Positions 46,495-58,239 of a stretch of DNA of 64,000 bases are shown here, one piece after another; the first letter of the stretch is position 1, and the number at the start of each line of letters is the position of its first letter. The position numbers were made by a program, and so were the translations under genes. Under the pieces are notes generated by a model. It ran no database searches and was not told where the DNA came from. It was given only the letters and a program-made list of their open reading frames with translations. This DNA comes from Erodium maritimum (Eukaryota > Streptophyta > Magnoliopsida > Geraniales > Geraniaceae): assembly GCA_963921825.1 (NCBI GenBank), contig OY997589.1, positions 41,984,638 to 42,048,637 on the forward strand, given 5' to 3'.

Positions 46495-48619
46495 GAGCAG
46501 GCACAACGGGTCGCTCCCGCTCCCCGCTCCGCGCGCGTCGGGTCTGAGGGCCGCTGGCCGGTCCGCTGCAGACGCGAAAAATCGCGGTCCCGCTCCCCGT
46601 CCGTCGCGCCTCGCTCCTCTGACGCTGGCCGGTCCTCGCGCCGTCGCTCCTCGCTCCCTCTGCTGCGTGGCCCTCTCCTGTGCCGCCACGTGGCGGCGAC
46701 GAGTCTGACCCTTCCAACGGTCGTTCCAACGGCTATTTTTTTTTAATTCAAAAATCAGATAATTTAAACCCTATAAATACCCAACACCATTCCTCATTTT
46801 TCTCACACCATTCTCTACTTTCACTCTTCCATTCTCACTTTCTACTCGCTATTTTTGAAAATGTCCGACGACGAGGTTATGTCCGACGCTGAGGAGATGA
46901 TGTACGAGGAGCTGGCTCCCCGGATGCTGACGTATGAGGAGATGAGGGCCCAACTGCCGACATATGAGGAGATGGCAGCCCAAATGCGGCCAGTTGAGAG
47001 ACGATTCCGGCGGATGATGGAGAGGCACATGCAGAGAGTAATGCCAAGGGTCCAGAGGGCCATCCGTGGGGAACCAATGCGCCGAGAGATTAACAAAGGT
47101 CGTTCGGAAGCCCACATCCAATTGATGGCGAACTATTTTGACGAACAACCCCTATATGGCCCTGAAATGTTCAGGCGTCGGTTCCGTATGTGCAGACCAC
47201 TTTTCCAATGGATTATGAACGCGGTGAAGGCTCACGACAGCTACTTCGAACAGAGGCCCGACGCTGCCTCACGACCGGGCTTATCAACGGAGCAGAAGTG
47301 CACCGCCGTTATACCGATGCTTGCGTATGGGTCCGCGGCCAATTCATTGGACGAAACTCTGCGCATGGGGGTAAGCACCATACTTGAATGTTTACGTAAG
47401 TTTTGCAAGGCCGTCATTGAGGTATTCAGAGCCGAGTATCAGCGTACACCCACACCGGCTGACATGGACCGCTTACTCCGAGAAGGGTACAGCCGAGGGT
47501 TTCCCAGAATGGCGGAGAGTCTTGACTACATGCATTGAAAGTGGAAGAACTGCCCAACCGAAGACCAGGGAGCCCATGGACGGGGAGGTCACCACGGGGA
47601 AAAGACGATTATGCTTGAAGCTGTAGCGTCCCGTGATTTATGGATTTAGCATGCATTTTTCGGGATGACTGGATCGAACAACGACATCAACGTCCTCAAC
47701 AACAACCACCTATTCCAAGACGCTTACTACGGCCGTGAGCTAGCTGTGGAGTACTATATCAACGGGCATCGGTACGACCGACCTTATTACTTGGTGGACG
47801 GCATTTACCCAACATGGGCACGGTTCGTGAAGACTATTCGGCATCCCTTCGAGCCCAAAGAGAAGTTGTTTGCTAAATGCCAAGAAGGTGCTCGAAAAGA
47901 TATTGAAATGGCTTTTGGAGTACTTCAAGCAAGGTGGCACATCATTTCCCGTCCCGCTCGCTCTTGGAGCCCACACCTTTTGGCTGATATCATGCACACT
48001 TGCATAATTCTACACAACATGATTGTAGAGGATGAGCGCGACCGGTACGAGTATGGGGATGAGGAGTTGTTGTACGCGCAACCTCCAGAAATGCCGAATT
48101 GGACACCACCGGAACGATGGCACCACGGAGGGCCATTGGAATACCAGCAACTTGTGGATGCACAACAAAGTGTCCTAAATCCTGAGACCCACCATCAACT
48201 AGAAAATGATCTTATGGAGCACTTATGGGGTCTATATGGAGCTGGTTTACATGACGACGAGTAGTTGTTTGTGCTCTTGGAGCTGGTTTTTTGTGGGTTG
48301 TATTAAAAGGGGTTTAATAAAATTAGAAGTTCATTCATTGTTCAATTTATTTATTAATTATTGATTGTCATTACTTATTTTATTTCCAAAATTGTTTAAA
48401 TTATAAATAATTTAAACGGTTTCTGATAACGAATTAAATAAAACAGCAAAATATCAAATAATAATCCAGTCAGCACTGTTCCGCTCTCCCAGGACCTCAG
48501 AGGTCCTTTTTGTTGCCAAACACCCACTTTTCTGCACTCCCACTCCCTCACTTTTGTCCAGTCAGCACAAGTTCTGCACTCCCACTCCCTGACCAAGGTC
48601 CTTTCTATTGTACATGCTC
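46495..48619 (+). mobile_element. PIF/Harbinger element C, nearly full-length
   Basis: Ends GAGCAGGCACAACGGG and, reverse complemented, GAGCATGTACAA, with TTA duplications at 46492-46494 and 48620-48622. 2125 bp. It has a GC-rich leader, one transposase gene and an AT-rich tail homologous to elements A and B. It is the best preserved member and a model of the parent of A and B. Confidence 0.92.
46861..48264 (+). pseudogene. Harbinger transposase, full length with two nonsense codons
   Basis: A single frame of 467 codons from ATG 46861 to TAG 48262-48264. An acidic N terminus (MSDDEVMSDAEE) is followed by YGPEMFRRRFRM, STEQKC, MGVSTILECLRKFC, MLEAVASRDLWI, MTGSNNDINVLNN, ARKDIEMAFGVLQARW, HTCIILHNMIVEDERD and MEHLWGLYG. 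The DDE residues (D of SRD, D of NND, E of DIE) are present. TGA at 47536-47538 and TAG at 47647-47649 both replace conserved Trp (TGG). No frameshift is visible. PIF/Harbinger transposases also need a Myb-like partner, which this element lacks. Confidence 0.9.
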
Positions 48620-48853
48620 TTACAAGCTTTGTCTTCTTGGTCAATAAATAAAACAAAGGAACTCTTGGCTCAGGAATGAATGAAAAAAAATGCTACAGAA
48701 ACCATGTTTTCATCTATCTTTTGCTTGCTCGGTTCTTGTTTCATCCATTCACATTTGTTGAACGTGGTTCTAGATAATATAAGCATCAACCAATGTTCAA
48801 GCCGATTTCAGTTGTCAAACTACAACACCAAGATTAATAACAAAATCACAACA

Positions 48854-48867
48854 CGTTATCAGCACGA
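48854..48867 (+). other. Copia primer-site region
   Basis: CGTTATCAGCACGA directly abuts the 5' LTR. The same phrase follows the LTR in many plant copia elements. The priming tRNA was not determined. Confidence 0.55.
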
Positions 48868-49239
48868 TCGTTCTACTCAGGGAACTTTCTCAACTCGTTA
48901 TCCAGTACAAACACTCTACGCTCTGCTTCATTGTTCAAGTATCAAAATTTTATATGAACAAAGTTTGTTTCGTTGATATTATTTAATATCGATACTCGTG
49001 AAACTTATTTGTGTTCATTTCATGCTTATATGTATCTGTTATGTGTACCCTATGAGTATGCTCTACGATAGCCAATTATATTATAGACCTTTCATACCAG
49101 AAATGTGGCGGTATCAAAGTTTCATTATATATTCAGTTTCGTTTATACAGTTTTATTTTTACTAACTCTGTTTGAGAAGCGGTCTTATATCGAAACTGAA
49201 CCATTTGAGACCAGAAGTTCCAAATGAAAAAATGCAGGG

Positions 49240-49690
49240 CAAAGCTTGACATGTGCTTTAATGGCCAAATGAGATTTGCAGGTTAAACCTTGATAGGTGC
49301 CTTAACGGCCAAATAAATAAAAAACCGTATGCCGAAACTTGATATGTGTCATAACGGCCAAATGAAAAATCACATGCCGAAACTTGATACGTGCCAACGG
49401 GAAAATGAAAAATAATAGGGCCGAAGCCTGGTACTTGATTTTACGGCCAAATGATTAATTACAAACTAGGGGCTTGATACTTGCCTTTTACGGCCACATG
49501 ATAAATGAAAAGTTGAAGCTCGGTACTTGCATATACGACCAAATGACAAATCACAAGCCTGAAGCTTGGTACTTGCCTTTTACGGCCAAATGATAACTTA
49601 CAAGTCTGAAGCTTGATACTTGCCTTTTTACCGTCAAACGATAAATCACAATCCTGAAGCTTGGTACTTGTATTTATGACCGATTGACAA
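49240..49690. repeat. Ten-unit array of about 46 bp in the copia leader
   Basis: Units contain GCTTGATACTTGCC...TTACGGCCAAATGA, beginning near 49248, 49287, 49337, 49383, 49428, 49472, 49519, 49565, 49612 and 49661. Related GCCTGTAACTTGT units follow to 49830. Non-coding. Confidence 0.85.
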
Positions 49691-49861
49691 ACCACATGCC
49701 CGAAACCTATAAAATGTTTGTAAAGGAATAATACAGACCAGAGGCCTAAAGCCTGTAACTTGTATGAAGGTCACAAGACGAAACCACTGGCCTGAAGCCT
49801 GTAACTTGTGTCCAAGGCCTGAAGCTTAAAATTTTATATGAAAATATTTATATTTAGTCTG

Positions 49862-50095
49862 TCTACCCCACGAGCTTGCTCGTTGTGCATTTATACTTAC
49901 ATATTTAATTTCAACGTTTATTATGCTTATCCCACGAGTTCGCTCGTTGTGCGGTTATGTATATACTTGATTTATATATTTATTATACCCCGCGAGTTCG
50001 CTCGTTGTGCGGTTATGCATATATTTAGTTTCTGCATTTATTATGTTCACCCCATGAGTTCGCTCATTGTGTGATTTTATATATTTAATTATGAT
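49862..50095 (+). repeat. Four hairpin-bearing repeats of about 62 bp
   Basis: Each unit has CCC, a 5-bp stem, a tetraloop and TTGTG. Hairpins: ACGAG-CTTG-CTCGT (49870-49883), ACGAG-TTCG-CTCGT (49934-49947), GCGAG-TTCG-CTCGT (49992-50005, G-U pair), ATGAG-TTCG-CTCAT (50054-50067, both sides of a pair changed). AT-rich spacers lie between. Confidence 0.85.
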
Positions 50096-50099
50096 GACT

Positions 50100-50870
50100 C
50101 AAATGATGTATATTTGTAACCCGAAGTTTACAAATATCATGATACTTTGGACCCGAAGTCCCAAAACCGTTAAAGACATGTTCATTGAACTATTCGTTCA
50201 AGTAAAACAGGATATGTGCACCATTCTTAAAGGTCGTATGACCAGAAATTCATACAGATCAAAGTTTCACATGACTTAGATAAATTTGTTGACACATTCG
50301 CTCAAATAGAAAAAGATATGTGAACTATCGCTAAATATCGTATGACCAGAAGTTCATACATACTTAGAATTTCATACAATTTGAGATAAATGTATTGAAC
50401 CATTCATTTCATGAGAATTTAATATGTGTAGTATTGTTAAATGTCGTATGGCCAAAAGTTCATACCGACTAAAGTCTTATAGAACGTGAGATTCCAATTC
50501 AAGATGCACTCTTGCAATTTATATGGCCAGAAGTTCATATAAACCTGACCTACCAGAAATGTTGAAAGTATACACTCAAATACGAGATGGGAGAGATCAT
50601 CGTTTGATTACCTTTTGTATGACCAAATGTTTTGATGACTTTATATCAAGCATCAACTAAGGGAAAAGAGGAAGGATGATAGAGGTAAAGTCTGATCGAT
50701 GACCTAGATCCTGAAGATCTAAATGAATTTAATATCTCAGACGTATTTAAAAATGACGATATAGTTCATATGATTATGGTCCATTTCGTTGATAATATAT
50801 TGATCCCTGAAGCGATCAATTCATGTGCGAAAATGAAAATGATATGTGTATCACTACACAACACTGCCTT
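50100..50870 (+). other. Decayed copia gag region
   Basis: Recurrent phrases GTATGACCAGAAGTTCATA (near 50238, 50340, 50450 and 50520) form another loose repeat. No intact gag protein is readable, but the position between leader and gag-pre-integrase fits gag. Confidence 0.45.
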
Positions 50871-50879
50871 AAAGAATGA

Positions 50880-51120
50880 GAAACAGTTTTTCATATTTAA
50901 CCTTGGTTGAGGTAAAGGTTAACAATATTTTGGGTGCCATTAATGTAATTACGGGCTCCGGAAGAGCTACCATGTCGTTGAGAATTACAATGAAGTTAAG
51001 CACCTATAATGCTCTATATGAAAGTAGATCCAGAATCATCTACTCACTATTGACGACATACAATTTGATACATGTCATGTTGAGACCACAAATGAAATTG
51101 TGTTTCTCAAGTATCACCTG
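50880..51120 (+). pseudogene. Copia gag-pre-integrase remnant
   Basis: The frame reads VNNILGAINVITGSGRATMS then LRITMKLSTYNALYESRSR, followed by a degenerate LLTTYN. This matches the GSGxA...L...NALY...RS..LLS pattern between protease and integrase of copia polyproteins. The integrase that should follow is gone, the solo LTR starting at 51495. Confidence 0.6.
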
Positions 51121-52519
51121 AAGTAATTAAAGTGAAAAGAAAGTACTGAAAAGCTAAATGCTCTGATACATGAGTTTTGTTGTACAACCATGAGAACAAT
51201 TAATCTTACGCTATATTGAACCAGAAGTTCAATAATAAAAATGTTTTATACGTCGACGTATTCGTCATGATCATTTGGGATCGACGATGATACGTAGGAT
51301 CATTAAGAATTAATGTGGACATTCATTAAAGAACTGGAAGGTTCCAATGTCCTATAAAATATTTCGTACTGCTTCTCACACGATATAGTTTATGGTCTAA
51401 CCATATAAAGAAAATTTTAGTATGGAATTTCAATTACTCATGTAGAGAATTCATGAGGATATATATGTTCATACTTACTTAATAAGAGACGCATTGTCAC
51501 GCCCCAAATCCGGTTTTGACCGGACTCGAGACGCGAACTGAAAACACCAAAAGATAAAGTAATTTAAATAAATAAAAGGGTCTCAAATAGCAATTTAAAG
51601 TTCCGAAAATCCGCACGAGTCAACAGCTCGCTAAAGTATGTAATAAAAGAGTAAATAGTAAATGAAAATGTACGTCTCTAGACACTAGCTAAAACCGTCG
51701 CCAGCTCCCAAGCTCCGAGAATCCTGCTAGTACTGGTCCCGCTCAACACCTGAAACACAACAAAGTAAGGGGTGAGCTTACGCTCAGTAGGAAAAGTAGT
51801 TAAGGTTTAGAACCTCATTTCATCACCACAGTAGAACCGAACCCGTAACGCAAACGGGAAAACAATAAAACCATTTTCAAACCTTTTAAATAAATCGCTT
51901 AAAATCACCATTTAGTTAATCAAAATAATAATTTACAACTCAAAAGCACGTCTAAACAAGCGGACAAAAGACATGGTGTACGTCGCTAAACTCAAAAGGA
52001 AACCCGGACTCCCGTTCCCAGCTCTTCAAGCTTCGAGAGCTCCCCTAGCCCGTCTCGCGACCAGTACCTGTAGGAAAAGCAGCTAGGGGTGAGCGTTCGC
52101 TCACCACCACGGATACCAGACTGACTACGACATAGTAGCAGACAATGCTGGAAACACCAACAACAACCCAAACACCGGGGACTACTATCCCCAACTCAAG
52201 TAACCCGACTAACACACAAACTGTTACTTTCTCCAACCAACTCAACACTCGGACACGTAATGTAGACCCGACACAGCGGTTACGACCTCCACCAAAGACT
52301 CAAAAGATAACGACCAAACACCCAAGATCACAAAGGATCGCACTCCAAACAAGATCACAAAGGAACGCATTCCAGCTGCTCAGTGCCGGTTGCTAATTGG
52401 CTGGGCTTGAGCCTGCCCCACGCAACTTCCCCCGATCTCTGTCGGGCCAGACGGTCGACCTGTTAGCGATATATACAGTGCTACTTTTCCGATAGGTAGT
52501 CGGAAGGGGAGCCGCCCTT

Positions 52520-53090
52520 CATCGCCAAAGAATGCTCAACCTTTCTGATCCCTGTCGGAAGGCTAGCCAAAGAATGCTCAACTTTACCGATCTCTGTCGG
52601 AAAGCTAGCCAACGAATGCTCAACTTTACCGATCTCTGTCGGAAAGCTAGCCACGAATGCTCAACTTTACCGATCTCTGTCGGAAAGCTAGCCAACCCCC
52701 ACGCAACTTCCCCCGATCTCTGTCGGGCCCCCAACCTCAGGCAACCACAATCACAATCACAACCAAAGTTCAACAAACAGTAACAACACAAGTTTAACAC
52801 CCCACAGACACTCATGGCCACCCAAGACACCAATAGTAAAATACGGGTTCAATAACCCCACGGGCACTCATGGCCACCCAAGACACGGATCAGGCCTGCC
52901 AAACAATGCTCGTAACCTGCCGAGACCCGGTCACGGATTAGGCTAGCCAAAGAATGCTCATAACCTTTCGAGATCCGGACACGGAACAGGCTAGCCAAAG
53001 AATGCTCATAACCTGTCGAGACTCGAATTTGGTCAGGCCAGCCAAAGAATGCTCGTAACCTGCCAAAATCCACACCACTCCCCGACACGA
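52520..53090. repeat. Two further tandem arrays in the nested LTR
   Basis: About four units of 42 bp (GAATGCTCAACTTTACCGAT, GTCGGAAAGCTAGCC) at 52530-52700. Then four units of about 57 bp (AGCCAAAGAATGCTC, TAACCTGCCGAGA) at 52890-53090. Both involve AAGAATGCTCA, so one may have arisen from the other. They are absent from the copy at 33.5 kb except for a single CCGATCCCTGTC-type pair. Confidence 0.8.
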
Positions 53091-53181
53091 AGTCGGGTTA
53101 CTAACCCCGGGCAAACACAACCACAATCACAAGCAAAGCTCAACTAACAGTAACAAAACCCGTTCAACACTCCACAGGCAC

Positions 53182-53675
53182 TCATGGCCACTCAAGACTC
53201 CAACGGTAAAGACTCGGGTTCAATAACCCCACGGGCACTCATGGCCTCCCAAGACACACCAACAGTAACTCACGGGCTCAACAACCCCACGGGCACTCAT
53301 GGCCTCCCAAGACACACCAACAGTAACTCACGGGCTCAACAACCCCACGGGCACTCATGGCCTCCCAAGACACACCAACAGTAACTCACGGGCTCAACAA
53401 CCCCACGGGCACTCATGGCCACCCAAGACACCAACAGTAAAACACGGGCTCTCATGGCCACCCAATACACAAACAGTAAAGTACGGGCTCTCATGGCCAC
53501 CCAAGACACCAACAGTAAAACACGGGCTCTCATGGCCACCCAAGACACCAACAGTAAAACACGGGCTCTCATGGCCACCCAAGACACAAACAGTAAAGTA
53601 CGGGCTCTCATGGCCACCCAAGACACAAACAGTAAAGTACATGCTCTCTTGGCCACCCAAGACACAAACTAAACA
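53182..53675. repeat. Minisatellite array matching 34386-34830
   Basis: Same 58-bp and 39-bp units in the same order as in the other LTR copy. The 39-bp part has the same number of units and the same unit variants in the same positions. Confidence 0.9.
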
Positions 53676-56600
53676 ATCAACCTCCGGGCATAACCAAATG
53701 CCTCCAGTAATTCAAATATCAATAAGTTCACTACTCCTACGACACTACTAAGTGTCACATGATTTCTATTGTTCGATACGTTCCCGTATCATACGACACC
53801 ACCCGGTGTCGCCTGCTTTTCTATTGTTCGATAAACTTACTTAACCCACGACACCCAAGTGTCACATGCATTTCTACTGTTAACTTTCCCTAGCCAGGGC
53901 CGAGATCCGGCTACTTTTCCCTACCTCGTAAAGCTTTCCCCAAAAGTTTACAACCAAGCTCCGGCATGCTCACGATCACTCGCCTAGCTTTCCCTTCCCG
54001 CGGTCCTCGGTACGGTCTAACATATCACAATTAAAACACTTTTTAAGTTTGCAGACAAAGCTGAATTTTAATGAACTTGACGCCCAAACTCAACCCCGAC
54101 AATGTCGATCACTCCCAAACTTCCCAATTTCTCGACATTGTCAATAATGGGCCCGGAAAGGCCCGATTCGCCTGGCTCGGCGAATCTGCCCGGGATTGGA
54201 AAACGCCCTTCCGGGGCTCCGAAAATTCCCGTTTTCATTTCTACGGTCTTAGAATAGTTAAAGGGTTCCAATGCAATCGATGGAATCAATTTCCGACTTC
54301 CGAGCGATTTAATTCGCGTTTAAAGTTTCTAAACCCGAAATTTCTAACTTTCACAATTTAATTCCATAATTCGTTCCGGATGTGAATTATCGACTTGGGG
54401 ATCGTCCAAGACTACCCGAACACGAAAAACCCGAGGCCCGACCAAGTGGGCCCCACACGGCTACAACGAGAAATGTTCCTTTTCGCCTCAAAACGTTCCT
54501 AACGAACCCCAATCCTTAACCCAACCTTAATCAACCCATTTAAACTCAAACCCTAAAATTCAAACGTACCAAAACAAAATCAATTAGGTTCTCACCGTGG
54601 GGAATGATGACGGGAGCTCGATTCTTCAACTGTTGAGACGATCCGCCGGTTGGATCATCGGGAAATCACCAAAACGTCACACTTTCTCTTCTCTTTTTCT
54701 CTTTTCTCATTCTCCTTCCTCTCTATAATTTCTCTCTCCATTTCTTCTCTTTTTTGGATATGGCCGACACTTCCGTTTTATTTCCTTTTAATTTGTTTTA
54801 AAAAAACCAAACCAATCTCTTCTTATTTACAAACTACCACTCATTTCCTTTTTGTTTTGTTCAAAAAATACCTAACACCACCACTTGTGTGACAAGTGGC
54901 AAGTGGGTCCCACCTCTTTAGAAAATATCTTTGTAGGTATATTTCTGTCAGATTCGCGAAATTCGCCCGTCTCGGGCCCCGAACGGGCCCATTTTCCAAG
55001 AAATTACGAAATTTCACGGGCTACAAGGAAATGACTCAACTAAGGCCGATGTGAATACGGCTAAGCTTTTTGGATACAAAACGGACCTCGAACGGACCAA
55101 AACGTCGATAGGTTGACTTTTTCGGCAAAAAGTCAACTTTTCCCAAATTGGTCAAAAAGTTGCCTTGAGTCCCCCGGAACTCACTTTGGTCGATATCGGG
55201 GTCAACTTAAATCCGATATGACCCTCGGGGTCAAATTTAGGTTCATTTAGGTATCTGTCCAAAAATTTTAAATTTTCCTATTTTTCGCCGATTTGACTCG
55301 CGTTGACCCGGAGCGGTTCTTATAATAAACAAAGCCTACGGGCAGTTCCCAGTTACCGATCACTTTCGCAAGTCATAAACATACTTAGAAAAACGCACAA
55401 AGCCAACCAACAGGTATAAAACCCACAGCGAGACACACACAGATATCATACAACAGTTTCCAACGTCATTGAATGCACAAAGCCACTTATATTGTACTGG
55501 ACCACACAGCATTAGTCCCGATATCTTCCCATCACTAAGACTGGCTGTAACATCCTCGACCGGAAATCCCTCAGTTCGATGTCTTCCGCGCACACAGACA
55601 CGGGCAATACTGAACATACGTACTGGATCGGCACACACCTCGGTCGAACATCGTCCCAGACTACGAGTCATCGGGGTACTGATCACGCCATCCTTGGCCT
55701 CGATACACTACACCGGAACCATCCCTCGGTGTAAGTACCACTTCGGTTACGCCTTCTCTTGGAACACACAATAAGGGTATAATACGCAGCACAAAGCCAT
55801 AGTTGACCTCGGTATGCAAACCGGACCAACCCACAATAACACACAAACCGGTCTATCACTCACCCGGTCATATCATAACCAAGGGTTCACGTACACCAAA
55901 CATGGCACACTTTCCCACACACAGTTACGTCATGCAACACCGAGTATAATCTTATTTAGACTATCACACAACGGTTATAACACACAGCACGCAATCCTAA
56001 GGTTTGACATGGCCCATCTACCAGCACAGCAATTCCCAAGAGGTGAAAGTAGGTAAAACTAGTGAATCACATCCTAAATGTTACTAAGACTCGTCTGGTT
56101 ATTTAATAATCGAAAGCGGTTATTCTAGTGAATCACTTCCTATATGCCAACTAGGACCTTTCCGATTATTATTATTACCTAACATGCATGCTAGTAACTT
56201 TGTGTAATGAAAGCGGTATTTGCTACTTTCCCTACCTCAAAACGATCACAACAGCTACGTCTCCTAGCTGCTGACGTCCTGGCCTATCTCCGGTCTTCTC
56301 GGGCGAAGTCCAAGTCTGGGTTTAACAGGTAAAATTTCCAATCAGTCCCGGTAGTCCAAAAGTCCTCGGATTTGTCCAATTAGTACTCTAAATGTCCAAT
56401 TTAATTTAATCAAAATAATTAATTAATTTATTTAATCTATCCGACCCGGTCCAGAACCAGACCCAAACGGACCCAGAACCGACCCGTACCCGGCTTCAGA
56501 CCCGGTCCAGACCCGAGTACAGACCCGGTCCAGGCCCTAGTCCAGATGCAGTCCAGACCTGGGCCTGGCCCAAGGCCCAGCCTGGATCTGTCCCGAGGCT

Positions 56601-57481
56601 CGAGTCTTGGCCCACGACCGTCCGACCAAAAGGTAGTCCTGGCCCAAGGCCCGTCCAGGCTCGAGTCCGAGCTAGAGGCAACTCCGGCCATGCTCGGGTG
56701 CTCCGACCGCCGTCGACGGCGTCAGGGACGCTCGAAGGGGGAGAAATGGAGTCGGAGAAGGGCGTCAGGTCGCTGGCGAAGCCGTGGCGGCGGTGGCTCG
56801 AGCGCGGCCCAACCTTCGCTCCCGTTTCAGATCTGGTGAGAGCGACGCTCGCTCGCCGGCGATGGCTCCGACTGAAACCGACCAAATCGAGCGTGCACAC
56901 GCTCGATTTCCAAGTAAGGGATGAAGGGGAAGGTGAATCAGCTCAGGAGAAGGCCTCACCGTCACTGGTCCTCTCGTTTTTGGTGCGTCGAGGTGCGACA
57001 GTGGGCGGCGGTGCTGGTTCATTGCGATTCGAGGAAGAAGAAGGGAGAGGAGGGGGTTTCAGGTACGGGGCGAGGCGATGGTGGGTTGTGGGTGGAGGAG
57101 GAAGGTCAGAAGGTGATGATGGAGCTCCGGCGAGAGAGCTCTAGAACTCCGATGAGTTGAGAGAGAAACGAGAGAGAAGAGAGGCGAGGAAGAAGACGTC
57201 TCGGGATGCGTGCGCACAAATGAGACGCGAAGCGAAGCGTTTTAGGGTTAGGCTGAAGTGGGTTTTGGGCCGGTCTTGTGGGCTTGCGCGCGCACTGGGC
57301 TTGGGCTCAGTCCTTCTGATTGGGCCCAAGCTTGGTCCAGCCCAAAAGCTCTTTTACCTTTTTTTATTTTCTTTTTAATTTGCACTCGTTCTAATTTTTC
57401 GACTCGCTTTCCAATCATGACGTTCCAACGAATAAATTTAATTAATTACTTCTTTTAAACCGGGGCGGTCTTTACACGCAT

Positions 57482-57880
57482 CCAGTAGATGGCCTTGTTG
57501 TGTAACATTGCATTTGCTAAGTTGTTGACACGCTTTATAAATTTTGATCGCCGTGACAATTCTGGTATCTTGAGTCCCTGAAGGACAAGATGTTTATTGC
57601 ATGATTTGTTATTTTCATTTTTTATAAGACCATATCCTTCACCTTGAAGTGAAGAGAAAAGGGTTTCCTGAAGTAAGGCGTGAAATGTTTTGATTTTTTT
57701 TTCTCATCATAAGTACCTGAAGTACATAAGATCGCACATTTGAAAAATGTTGTAGACCAAATGCTAGAAGCATTTAGAAAAATTATCAGGTCATGCCAAT
57801 ATACATGCAAAGATTTAAAAGCTTTGTGAAAACGGGGAATGACTCCTCTTGTACACCCTAGAAACGTGAGAGGCTACTTG
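57482..57880 (+). other. Decayed copia internal sequence
   Basis: Resumes the copia interior after the solo LTR. No readable domain; CCTGAAG and GTACCTGAAGTA phrases recur. Confidence 0.4.
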
Positions 57881-57954
57881 AGTCAAAGAATATTGATTCT
57901 AAGAAAGAAAGAATCAGGCGGATCATGAATGAACATGATTCTCGAAGTTGATAA

Positions 57955-58120
57955 GAATATCAGTTCCAACAAAAGCGTTAGTTCTAGAAGAACTACCAGA
58001 GGTGGTTCTAGAAGAACTATCAGAGGCGGTTCTAGAAGAACTACCAGAGGAGGTTCTAAAAGAACTATCATAAGCGGTTCCAGAAGAACCAATCGGCCCG
58101 GAAGTGCTAAAAGGCTCTAA
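57955..58120 (+). repeat. 24-bp coding repeat in the copia linker
   Basis: Five units of GTTCTAGAAGAACTA(C/T)CAGAGG. In one frame they give alternating VLEELPE/VLEELSE, an acidic linker as found between integrase and reverse transcriptase in copia polyproteins, followed by EEPIGPEVLKGS. Confidence 0.7.
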
Positions 58121-58239
58121 TACTCCTGAAGAGTTGCAAGAGAAAAGAAATAAGGAAATTCATATGAATTGCTCACATATTAAAGAAATCATGGAATCAA
58201 AAATCGGTTTCCATTTATAAAGGCATTACTATTAGAGGA

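Larger units (their letters stand above)
46430..48853 (+). repeat. 5' LTR of the copia element, split by a Harbinger element
   Basis: 46430-46494 and 48620-48853 together match the 3' LTR (61057-61351), including GAATGAATGAAAAAAAATGC and GTTGAACGTGGTTCTAGATA. The first base pair is CG instead of TG. Numerous differences from the 3' LTR indicate an old insertion. Confidence 0.88.
51831..55326 (+). mobile_element. Copy of the 33.5-kb LTR family, nested
   Basis: Homologous to 33515-36603 from CAGTAGAACCGAAC to GAGCGGTTCTTA, but lacking the first 15 or so bases. It is longer because of extra repeats (52380-53180). No target duplication was found, so the left end is truncated or rearranged. Confidence 0.8.
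51495..57476. mobile_element. Solo LTR inserted in the copia element, itself interrupted
   Basis: Starts TGTCACGCCCC, ends GGGGCGGTCTTTACA, with perfect duplication CGCAT (51490-51494 and 57477-57481). Its own sequence is 51495-51830 plus 55330-57476 (about 2.5 kb); between lies a copy of the 33.5-kb LTR family. The part at 56440-57150 is GC-rich with ACCCGGTCCAGACC-like repeats; open frames there are repeat shadows. Confidence 0.85.

Noticed and set aside
46471..46746. Arg/Ser-rich open frames on both strands
   Set aside because: They are in the GC-rich leader of Harbinger element C, upstream of its real ATG.
56437..57160. Several 80-148 codon open frames in GC-rich sequence
   Set aside because: GC-rich repeats of GACCCGGTCCAG inside the 51495-57476 solo LTR leave few stops; composition explains the length and no domain is visible.
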